Source: JAPLKB01 sp964429485 (GTDB lineage: Bacteria > Desulfobacterota > Syntrophorhabdia > Syntrophorhabdales > Syntrophorhabdaceae). Taken from it: 28,652 nt of DNA. Position 1 is the stretch's first letter; each line of letters begins with the position of its first letter. The position numbers were made by a program, and so were the translations under genes. Positions 22,022-28,652 of the stretch are shown here, piece by piece. The notes under the pieces are model-generated. The model was not told where the DNA came from. It saw only the letters and a program-made list of their open reading frames with translations, and searched no databases. The stretch spans positions 1 to 28,652 of the forward strand of contig CAYSBW010000027.1 of the NCBI GenBank assembly GCA_964429485.1, given 5' to 3'.

Positions 22022-23746
22022 TTAATAATATTTATTTATTATTGATGATACATCAAGGATTAAAACAATCTTTCCATCCCCTCTTATTGTAGTACCGCCG
22101 ATACCATTTATGTTTCCCATTAATTCCCCTAATGGCTTAATAACTATTTCTTCCTGTCCTAAAACTGAATTAACTTTGACGCCGATTGTTTTATCTCCTA
22201 TCTTGCATATTACCAGATAATTACAATTATTCATATTAATGGGTGACATAAAAACTTTTGACATATCAACGATGGGGATAATTTCATCCCTGAGTACCAG
22301 CACTTCTCTTTTGTCAATTGATTTTGTAAGACCAGTTCTGTTTTTTACGAGTTCAATAACATTGTTTAACGGAATTGCATAAAGTTCGTGTGATATGTTT
22401 ACTATCAAGGCTCTCATAATTGCAAGAGTAAGGGGCAGCTTAATAGTTAGATTGGTCCATTTCCCCTGTTCCGAGTTTATATGAACCTGACCATTCATTT
22501 TTTCTATATTTGTTTTTACAACATCCATTCCCACCCCTCTGCCCGAAATGCTGCTCAATTTTTTTGCAGTACTTAATCCAGGGATAAAAACGAGATTCAT
22601 TATATCTGTATCAGATAGATTATTTAATTCTGTTTCAGTGATAATCCCTTTTTCCCTGACCTTATCCTTTATACTTTTTAAGTCTATTCCTTTACCATCA
22701 TCAAAAATCTCTATAATTACATGATTGTTTTCATTGTAGGCGCTAATCGAAAGCAGCCCTTTTTCTTCTTTGCCTCCATAATGTCGTGCTTCCGGTGTTT
22801 CAATGCCGTGGTCAACGGAATTTCTGATTATATGGATTAATGGATCGTGCAGCAATTCTATAAGCGACCTGTCAAGTTCTGTTTCTTCACCATTTATTTT
22901 TAGTAATATATTTTTATTAAATTCCTTACACAAATCCCTCACCATTCTTGGTAGTTTTTTGAACAATTTACCAACAGGAACCAGTCTTGCCTTCATTACG
23001 GAAAGCTGGAGATCATTAGTAATAGATTCAATATAGTTCGTCACATCTTCAAGGTCTTCTATGCAAAAATTTCTATCGTTATTTTTTTTTATATTATTGT
23101 TTAAGGAAATAAGACGGTTTTTGCCAAGTACAAGCTCGCCGACCAAGTCCATCAGTTCATCCAGTTTCTTCACGTCAATTCTGACTGTCTGGTCAGATTT
23201 AGCCTGAATATTATTACGAGTTCGAGCTTCGCTTGATTTTTCCGGAATATCAGTTTTTTCTACATGAATTGCTTCCTGTATTATATCCGCACGGTTTTTG
23301 TCCGGCAAAGAATTCTTTATGTCTTCAACCCCTGTTAATTCTGCTTCATTTTTTATGAAAGATTCCAGTTTGGTAATAATTAAAGATGTATCACCTTTGT
23401 CGAATCCATTATTTCCGATGTTTTCTATCATAGTTTTTATTATATCCAATGACTCGATGAGGACATCTGTAATATTTCTATTAATGCTTATTTCCCCTTT
23501 TCTTATCATTCCAAGTAGATCCTCGGTTTTATGTGCAAGCTTTGAAAGAGAATCAAAACCGAGAAAACTTGAGGTTCCCTTTATTGTATGGACGGCCCTG
23601 AAGATACTATTGATAATTTCATCATCCTGCTTTTCTTCTATTGTAATAATATCCTGCATTGCACTTTCGACTAATTCACCAGATTCCACAATGAAATCGT
23701 TTATGATTTCCTTCATTTCATCATTTTCAAACAGTTGCTCAGCCAT
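22022..23746 (-). CDS. cheA: Chemotaxis histidine kinase CheA
   Basis: The 574-aa protein has the CheA layout. An Hpt (P1) domain carries H53 in HTIKGTSSFLGF. A linker (about 115-185) follows, with little room for a standard P2 domain. Then come the P3 dimerisation helices, a P4 ATPase with HIIRNSVDHGIE, DDGKGID and SISGRGVGMDVVK, and a C-terminal CheW-like P5 domain. It would couple chemoreceptors to CheY phosphorylation and flagellar switching. GGAGG precedes the ATG, which overlaps the cheY stop by one base (TAATG). It is the last gene of the che operon. No cheW or chemoreceptor gene is in the window, so these must lie elsewhere. Confidence 0.95.
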   Translation of the reverse strand: MAEQLFENDEMKEIINDFIVESGELVESAMQDIITIEEKQDDEIINSIFRAVHTIKGTSSFLGFDSLSKLAHKTEDLLGMIRKGEISINRNITDVLIESLDIIKTMIENIGNNGFDKGDTSLIITKLESFIKNEAELTGVEDIKNSLPDKNRADIIQEAIHVEKTDIPEKSSEARTRNNIQAKSDQTVRIDVKKLDELMDLVGELVLGKNRLISLNNNIKKNNDRNFCIEDLEDVTNYIESITNDLQLSVMKARLVPVGKLFKKLPRMVRDLCKEFNKNILLKINGEETELDRSLIELLHDPLIHIIRNSVDHGIETPEARHYGGKEEKGLLSISAYNENNHVIIEIFDDGKGIDLKSIKDKVREKGIITETELNNLSDTDIMNLVFIPGLSTAKKLSSISGRGVGMDVVKTNIEKMNGQVHINSEQGKWTNLTIKLPLTLAIMRALIVNISHELYAIPLNNVIELVKNRTGLTKSIDKREVLVLRDEIIPIVDMSKVFMSPINMNNCNYLVICKIGDKTIGVKVNSVLGQEEIVIKPLGELMGNINGIGGTTIRGDGKIVLILDVSSIINKYY

Positions 23747-24117
23747 TATTCCTCCTGATCCAATAGGCTTTTTACTTTGTATAACAAAACATTGGGTTGT
23801 ACTGGCTTATTAAGAAAAAGATTAACTCCGGCCTCAAAAGCATTTTTTCTTAATTTTTTGTCTTTTGTAGTGGTCAGCATTATTATGGGCGTGTCAAAAT
23901 AGTAATAGTTATTACGAAGGCTTTTGACCATTTCTATTCCATCCATATTAGGCATATTCAAATCTGCGATCACCAGATCAACTTTAAGACCAATTAATTT
24001 TTCAATCGCATCAACACCATCTATTGCCTCTGCAACAAAATAATTTTTTTGTCGCAAAATAAAATTTAACAGTTTTCTGATGGTAGGTGAATCATCAACT
24101 ATTAAAATTTTTTTCAT
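23746..24117 (-). CDS. cheY: CheY response regulator
   Basis: The 123-aa protein is a receiver domain with acidic pocket D8/D9, phosphoacceptor D52 in IADLNMPNMDG, a threonine run (MLTTTKD) and the conserved lysine in NKPVQP. It lies between cheR (4-nt ATGA overlap) and cheA (1-nt overlap). That position makes it the likely output regulator binding the flagellar motor, or a phosphate sink. No CheZ, CheC or CheX phosphatase is present in the window. Confidence 0.92.
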   Translation of the reverse strand: MKKILIVDDSPTIRKLLNFILRQKNYFVAEAIDGVDAIEKLIGLKVDLVIADLNMPNMDGIEMVKSLRNNYYYFDTPIIMLTTTKDKKLRKNAFEAGVNLFLNKPVQPNVLLYKVKSLLDQEE

Positions 24118-24947
24118 AATTTATTATCCTTTTGATAAGCAATTGATCCTGGAAACATTAAAGGTTGAAATGTCTTAGAGATATTGTGAAGTGATTCCGC
24201 ATGGCCTATGGTCAAAAAACCGCCTGGTTTTAAAGATTTATACATGAAATCAATAACCATTTTCTTTACATTTTCATCAAAGTAGATCAAGACATTCCGA
24301 CAAAAAATAATATCCATGTAGTTGTATTTGCGATAGGAATCAGCATCAACAAGATTCATATTCTCAAACCTTATATTTTTTTTAACAATGTCTTTAAGTT
24401 TGTAAAAAGAATTTTCTTCAAAAAAATATTTATTTATGTAGGATTTGTCCATACTTCTTACACTGTAATTACCAAAAACTGCTTTTTTTGCGGATTCGAT
24501 TGCCTTTTTGCTAATATCAGTTGCATAAATAGTAAAAGGGATATTTTTTTTTGTTGATTCCATCAATTCCATCAATATTATTGCAAGTGTATATGGTTCT
24601 TCGCCAGTTGAACAAGCTGCACTCCAAATTCTTAAAGGTGAACCCGATGTTTTTCCATTCATATAATTCTTCTGCAATATTAGTTTAAAGGCATTCAGTT
24701 GAGGAGGATTACGGAAGAAACTTGTTTCATTTGTGGTAATTACATCATATAGATTACCTATTTCTATGTTTACTTTATCGCCACCATATTTTAAAAAATA
24801 ATAATAATCTTCATATGAAGCAAAACCAAGTTCATTTAATCTGTTTGTAAGCCTGCTCTCTAATAGATACATCTTTTTTTCAGTAAAAAATATGCCTGTT
24901 TTTTTATGAATATAATCTCTCAGATGCAAAAATTCTTCTTTTGTCAT
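24114..24947 (-). CDS. cheR: Chemoreceptor methyltransferase CheR
   Basis: The 277-aa protein has the CheR layout: an N-terminal helical domain (LRDYIHKKTGIFFTEKKMYLLESRL) and a SAM-binding methyltransferase domain with WSAACSTGEEPYTLAI and MDIIFCRNVLIYFD. It methylates glutamates on chemoreceptors to set adaptation, opposed by CheB encoded two genes upstream. There are no C-terminal TPR repeats. It starts 23 nt after the HEAT-repeat gene and overlaps cheY by 4 nt. Confidence 0.95.
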   Translation of the reverse strand: MTKEEFLHLRDYIHKKTGIFFTEKKMYLLESRLTNRLNELGFASYEDYYYFLKYGGDKVNIEIGNLYDVITTNETSFFRNPPQLNAFKLILQKNYMNGKTSGSPLRIWSAACSTGEEPYTLAIILMELMESTKKNIPFTIYATDISKKAIESAKKAVFGNYSVRSMDKSYINKYFFEENSFYKLKDIVKKNIRFENMNLVDADSYRKYNYMDIIFCRNVLIYFDENVKKMVIDFMYKSLKPGGFLTIGHAESLHNISKTFQPLMFPGSIAYQKDNKL

Positions 24948-24970
24948 ATAATCGAAATACCTTACCTTTT

Positions 24971-26803
24971 TTAATAAGCCCCTAAGATGCTTAATGCTTG
25001 CTCTGCTGTTGATTTTATATCTTTATCTGCATTTTTAATTAAGGGTTTAATATATGGGATTGCTCTTTTATCCTTCAAACAGGTAAGGGCTTTCAAGCAT
25101 CCTATTTTAATAAGCGTTTCTTTATCACAAAGACCCGATATAAATAGATCGATGAATGTGGGTATTTCAAAAGAACCAAGAGCTAATAAAGCATAATACC
25201 TTGTCCATACCCCGTTTTTTTTGTTAAGGAAAATTTTTAACATTCTGTCTTTAAATATTTTCAATCTTTTGTCTTTTACTATTTTCAATGCTTCATGAGG
25301 AACATTTTTGTCCGTCAAAAGTTTCTCAAAAATTTCCATATATCTTTTGTCGTCAAGAAAATTTCCTATGACAGTGATTGTCCTTTTTCTTATATTTTCA
25401 TCAGGTAATTGTAAAAGAATTTCAATTAAAGGAAGGTTTTCTTCCCCACGCAGCATTGGAGCAACTGCGAGATATAATTTTTTATCTTCGTTGGAGCCCT
25501 GGAATACGAATTTTTTTAAAAGTTCAACGGTTTTATTCAAATCAAGCTTTAATAAGGCAATAATTGCTTTCAATCTTACATCGTAGAATCCTTTTTGTGC
25601 TATCCTGATTATATCATTCTCCATTTCTTTAATTTCCATTTTTCCGATTACAACCATGGCTTCGCCAACTACATGACCATCAGAATCGGAGATAGCTTCT
25701 CTTATTATTGAAAGACCTTTATTGTTTACAATGTCAGGGATATTTTTGATAATTTCTCTTTTTGTATCAACTGACGATCTCTTGTACCCTGGCAGTAAAA
25801 TATTTTCATCGATCTTAACATTTTCCATCCCGCTAACTTTCACTATTGGCAACAGATACTTGTCATCCTCATCAATCAAGTCTTTTATATTATCAGCCCA
25901 TATATTCTTTAATTTTGCAAAGAGAGACAACCTTTCATTGTATTCATCCTCGTTTTGATAGTTATTTGCCAAAGAGTTAAGGATAGTCCTGCAAGCGGTA
26001 ATATTCTTAAAGTTTGTCAACAATTTTAAATTATTTAACGATTTCATATTTGTAGACTCTATCACCTCTAAAAGAGGATTGAAAAGTTCATCACCTATTT
26101 TATTCTTCAATTTATGGAAAATAGATTCATTTTCCTTTTCAATAATAATTTTTATGTAATTACTTCTTTTCTTTTTATTCCATTGTTTTATTATTTCAAG
26201 AACTTCATCAATTAACTTTTCATTGCCCATGTCAATCAGAGCATCACATGATGCAAGAGAAATTGTTTCGTTATCATTTACAAATAAGTCAAACAGGGGT
26301 TTTACAACTTTCATGCTCTTGATTTTCGCCAAGCTGTTAATTGCAGAGAATTTAATCCAATCATTATCTTTTAGGGAACATATAAGAGAATCAACTGCTT
26401 CTTCATTCCCAATTTCTCCAAGGGCAATACAGGCTGAATTTCTTACATTTTCATCATTGTCATAAAGTTTTTCTATTAAATACGGTGTTGCCTGCTTATC
26501 TTTTATGCTACCAAGTATTTCACATCCGTAGACTCTGATATCTTCATTTTTGTCATTCAGCAATCCTGCAATTGTTTCAATGCTGCAATATCCTATTTTT
26601 TTTAAAATTTCAATAGCAGCTATACGTACTGTAATTGAATCAATTTTTAAAAGCTCTGATGTCTTTTTTACAGCATTTTCGGATGGAAATTCTATCAAAT
26701 GGCTCATTGCCTTTTCTTTTTCAGCGTGGTCTCCATTTTTTATCGAATTAAGGAGAATAAATATATTTTTGTCATCTATACCTTCTATTGTGGCATTAAT
26801 CAT
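24971..26803 (-). CDS. HEAT-repeat protein inside the chemotaxis operon
   Basis: The 610-aa protein consists almost wholly of HEAT/PBS-lyase-type helical repeats, clearest at about 60-215 (for example DIRVYGCEILGSI, NVRNSACIALGEIG) and again at about 370-420 and 545-605 (IKIGCLKALTCLKDKRAIPYI). The middle (about 215-340) is less regular. No catalytic motif, signal peptide or membrane segment is seen. Such proteins act as scaffolds or adaptors. It lies between cheB and cheR on the same strand, 23 nt from cheR, so it very likely belongs to the operon. An adaptor role for receptor arrays or adaptation enzymes is inference. Base composition matches its che neighbours, giving no sign of recent insertion. 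Confidence 0.88.
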   Translation of the reverse strand: MINATIEGIDDKNIFILLNSIKNGDHAEKEKAMSHLIEFPSENAVKKTSELLKIDSITVRIAAIEILKKIGYCSIETIAGLLNDKNEDIRVYGCEILGSIKDKQATPYLIEKLYDNDENVRNSACIALGEIGNEEAVDSLICSLKDNDWIKFSAINSLAKIKSMKVVKPLFDLFVNDNETISLASCDALIDMGNEKLIDEVLEIIKQWNKKKRSNYIKIIIEKENESIFHKLKNKIGDELFNPLLEVIESTNMKSLNNLKLLTNFKNITACRTILNSLANNYQNEDEYNERLSLFAKLKNIWADNIKDLIDEDDKYLLPIVKVSGMENVKIDENILLPGYKRSSVDTKREIIKNIPDIVNNKGLSIIREAISDSDGHVVGEAMVVIGKMEIKEMENDIIRIAQKGFYDVRLKAIIALLKLDLNKTVELLKKFVFQGSNEDKKLYLAVAPMLRGEENLPLIEILLQLPDENIRKRTITVIGNFLDDKRYMEIFEKLLTDKNVPHEALKIVKDKRLKIFKDRMLKIFLNKKNGVWTRYYALLALGSFEIPTFIDLFISGLCDKETLIKIGCLKALTCLKDKRAIPYIKPLIKNADKDIKSTAEQALSILGAY

Positions 26804-26832
26804 ATAGGTCTCACTCTTTTAAAAAAGAAATT

Positions 26833-26854
26833 CTTCACCTCATACTTAGTGAAG
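26833..26854 (-). terminator. Weak hairpin between cheB and the HEAT-repeat gene
   Basis: CTTCAC and GTGAAG (26854-26849 and 26838-26833 on the minus strand) form a 6-bp stem with a 10-nt loop. Six nt later comes a TTTTTT run (26826-26821). It lies in the 142-nt cheB-HEAT gap and could partly attenuate transcription into the HEAT/cheR/cheY/cheA genes. I see no clear promoter in that gap. Confidence 0.3.
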
Positions 26855-26945
26855 TAGATTTACTTTAAGGCTTTTTATTTCCTACCCTCAAACAGCTTTT
26901 TTTATCAGGTTCTTTCCTTATTTAAAACATATTCAACTATGGTAT

Positions 26946-27998
26946 CTATGACAAAAGTTTGATGACTTTTTCCTGTATGAAATTTATTGGCAATACAGCG
27001 TTTGCCATATTTGCATTTATAATGGCTTTTGGCATCCCATATATGACGGATGTTTCCTCATTCTGGGCAATAACATATCCGTTTTTTGATTTTACCTCTC
27101 TTATACCTGCTAATCCGTCATTGCCCATTCCGGTTAATATAATGCATAAAGAGTGAGAACCATATATATGTGCTACTGAACCCATTAAAAGGTCTACCGA
27201 TGGTCTGAATGAATATTTCTTATCGTTACTGAGTTCTACAACCACATCATTACTTATGCGTTTAATGCCCATATGGGCATCCCCCGGCGCTACGAATGCA
27301 ATACCTGGCCTTAATGTCTCACCATTTTCAGCTTCTTTTACTTCTATTTTACATATTGAGTTAAGTCTTTGGGCAAAAAACTCTGTAAATAATTTTGGCA
27401 TGTGCTGAGCAATTATTATTGGTACAGGAAAGTTTTTGGAAAACTTTGTAAGAATATTCTGGATGGCTGGCGGCCCTCCGGTAGACGCGCCTATCGCAAG
27501 AATTCTGGGTTTAGATACGAGATTGGTTTTGTCAATTTCTTTTATTATATTGTTACCGGTATTCTTCTGTAAATTTTTTAGAGATTTCAGGAGTACTGTA
27601 ATTTTGCTTTTTGCAACACATTTGATTTTGTTAATTAATTCATTTTCCTTATTCGAAATATTTAATGAAATATTAGAAAAATCTTTTGTGATAAAATCAG
27701 AAGCTCCTATTTCCAAAGCTTCCATGGTTATTTCAGCGCCTTCTTTTGTAAGAGCGCTAAACATAATAACAGGAATTTTATGTTTATCTATTATCTGTTT
27801 TAGAGCTTCGATACCATTCATTACAGGCATCTCTATGTCAAGAGTTACAACATCCGGTTTTAATGTATCAACTTTTTCTATAGCTTCCCGCCCGTTTTTT
27901 GCAGTACCTATTACATGAATTTCATTGTCTTTTTCAAGTATTCGTGAAATTGCGCTTCTCATAAAGGCTGAATCATCAACCACCAGAACTTTTATCAT
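26946..27998 (-). CDS. cheB: Protein-glutamate methylesterase CheB
   Basis: The 350-aa protein combines an N-terminal receiver (D8/D9, phosphoacceptor D54 in LDIEMPVMNG) with a C-terminal methylesterase. The catalytic triad is visible as the serine of GASTGGPPA, the histidine of AQHMP and the aspartate of GMGNDG. It removes methyl groups from chemoreceptors when phosphorylated by CheA. It is the first gene after fliA on the same strand, 243 nt away, and is preceded by a strong sigma-28 promoter match. A 22-codon open frame overlapping its start is not thought to be a gene. Confidence 0.95.
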   Translation of the reverse strand: MIKVLVVDDSAFMRSAISRILEKDNEIHVIGTAKNGREAIEKVDTLKPDVVTLDIEMPVMNGIEALKQIIDKHKIPVIMFSALTKEGAEITMEALEIGASDFITKDFSNISLNISNKENELINKIKCVAKSKITVLLKSLKNLQKNTGNNIIKEIDKTNLVSKPRILAIGASTGGPPAIQNILTKFSKNFPVPIIIAQHMPKLFTEFFAQRLNSICKIEVKEAENGETLRPGIAFVAPGDAHMGIKRISNDVVVELSNDKKYSFRPSVDLLMGSVAHIYGSHSLCIILTGMGNDGLAGIREVKSKNGYVIAQNEETSVIYGMPKAIINANMANAVLPINFIQEKVIKLLS

Positions 27999-28097
27999 TA
28001 TATTTCCCGATATTCCTTAATAAAATTTTTACAATTTCTTCCATAAATTCAGTCTATTCTGTACTTCTACATCTATATAGCGTGACTTTTATATTAT

Positions 28098-28124
28098 TTA
28101 TCGACCTATTGTGTTTAAACTTAA
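28098..28124 (-). promoter_or_regulatory. Sigma-28 (FliA) promoter upstream of cheB
   Basis: On the minus strand TTAAGTTT (28124-28117), an 11-nt spacer and GTCGATAA (28105-28098) match the flagellar sigma-28 consensus TAAAGTTT-N11-GCCGATAA at 14 of 16 positions with the exact spacing. The start would be near 28090, giving a leader of about 90 nt to cheB. The gene just upstream encodes the sigma factor itself. Confidence 0.75.
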
Positions 28125-28241
28125 TTGCAGAAATGAAATATTAAATTGAAATTTGAAATACTTTACGGGCGTGTTTGAAATTTTTTTAAAATCAGGCAGT
28201 ATTTAAAAAACATTTGAAAGAATTGTTTGCTGTATTGTTAT

Positions 28242-28652
28242 TTACATGTTGAAATTGATTTCGCGCTTTAACGAGACTCTTAGATTCAAAATAGCTTGTG
28301 TATGAATCTGGCAGACCCTTGCTTCTGTTATACCAAGTACAGATGCAACTTCCTTCATATTCAACTCCTCATGATAATAGAGACTAAGCACCATTTTTTG
28401 TTTTTCAGGAAGGTTATCTATTTCTTTTGCAAGAATACTTTTTATTTGCTTCAAGTATACAAAATCATCAGGACTCTCTGTATTGTCCGTGATGTACTGC
28501 ACAACTTTATCTTTTTCTTCTCCTGCAATTTCAAAGATTTCGTCTATATTCAGTATTTTTACATTAATTATATTTTTAAGCATGCTATGGTAATGGTCTA
28601 TATCAATTCCCATGAAATCAACTATTTCCTGTTCATCAGGATGCCTGCCAAG
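28242..28652 (-). CDS. fliA: Flagellar sigma factor FliA (sigma-28), 5' end cut by the window edge
   Basis: The frame is open to the window edge, and the visible 136 residues are the C-terminal part of a sigma-70 family protein. The first residues (LGRHPDEQEIVDFMGIDIDHY) are the region-3 helix typical of FliA/WhiG. The end (LPEKQKMVLSLYYHEELNMKEVASVLGITEARVCQIHTQAI) is the region-4 helix-turn-helix that reads the -35 element. The internal ATG at 28613 is not the start, because conserved region-3 sequence continues upstream of it. FliA directs transcription of late flagellar and chemotaxis genes, which fits the sigma-28 promoter just downstream. Regions 1-2 lie outside the window. Confidence 0.9.
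   Translation of the reverse strand, partial: LGRHPDEQEIVDFMGIDIDHYHSMLKNIINVKILNIDEIFEIAGEEKDKVVQYITDNTESPDDFVYLKQIKSILAKEIDNLPEKQKMVLSLYYHEELNMKEVASVLGITEARVCQIHTQAILNLRVSLKREINFNM

Noticed and set aside
26870..26945. A second sigma-28-like promoter before the HEAT-repeat gene (CCTGATAA on the minus strand)
   Set aside because: The -10-like part matches 6 of 8, but nothing resembling TAAAGTTT lies at the required 11-nt spacing.
27979..28044. A 22-codon minus-strand open frame starting MEEIVKILL and overlapping the cheB start
   Set aside because: It is very short, ends out of frame inside cheB, and has no supporting homology that I can recognise.
28242..28613. Complete 123-aa protein starting at ATG 28613
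   Set aside because: The frame continues to the window edge with conserved sigma-28 region 3, so the ATG is internal and the gene is partial.
1..28652. CRISPR arrays, tRNA or rRNA genes, insertion sequences, phage genes
   Set aside because: No regularly spaced repeats, cloverleaf-like or rRNA stretches, transposase or integrase motifs were seen in the window.

Overview
The window looks like a contig from an AT-rich, flagellated, probably anaerobic Gram-negative bacterium. Evidence is a lipobox lipoprotein, a molybdenum hydroxylase, Fe-S and C_GCAxxG redox proteins, a flagellar sigma factor with a che operon, and many PAS/receiver histidine kinases. Desulfobacterota or Nitrospirota would fit, but nothing here fixes the taxon. 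A run of 10 N inside one gene marks a scaffold gap in a draft assembly.

Left part (1-4435, plus strand): an orphan single-domain response regulator; a tandem-Cache lipoprotein coupled to an NCS2 nucleobase-type permease; a QueG-like Fe-S protein; and a small C_GCAxxG_C_C redox protein. The last converges, with 4 nt between stops, on the long minus-strand block.

Middle block (17018 down to 4440, minus strand): nine tightly packed genes, mostly overlapping or 3 nt apart. In order they are a protein with an RsbW-like ATPase fold fused to a GNAT-like domain, a HisC-like aminotransferase, a molybdenum hydroxylase large subunit, its fused FeS/FAD subunit, an MFS transporter, a second GNAT-like protein, YjbQ, and (after 65 nt) a DEAD/DEAH helicase plus DEDDh exonuclease pair resembling MrfA/MrfB (YprA/YprB). 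The two GNAT-like proteins share a C-terminal segment and appear to be paralogues. The substrate of the oxidase/aminotransferase/transporter/acetyltransferase set cannot be read from sequence; this is the best candidate for an undescribed pathway in the window. A sigma70-like promoter and a dyad lie ahead of the first gene, and a divergent promoter drives a DUF4126 membrane protein.

Signalling block (21864 down to 17908, minus strand): a PAS-PAS histidine kinase, an Rcp1-type response regulator and a REC-PAS-kinase-REC hybrid form a three-gene phosphorelay operon.

Right part (28652 down to 22022, minus strand): the 3' end of fliA (sigma-28), then cheB, a 610-aa HEAT-repeat protein, cheR, cheY and cheA. 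A 14/16 match to the sigma-28 promoter consensus lies between fliA and cheB, so FliA probably switches on the che genes next to it. The HEAT protein is the unexpected member. This part is visibly more AT-rich than the middle block.
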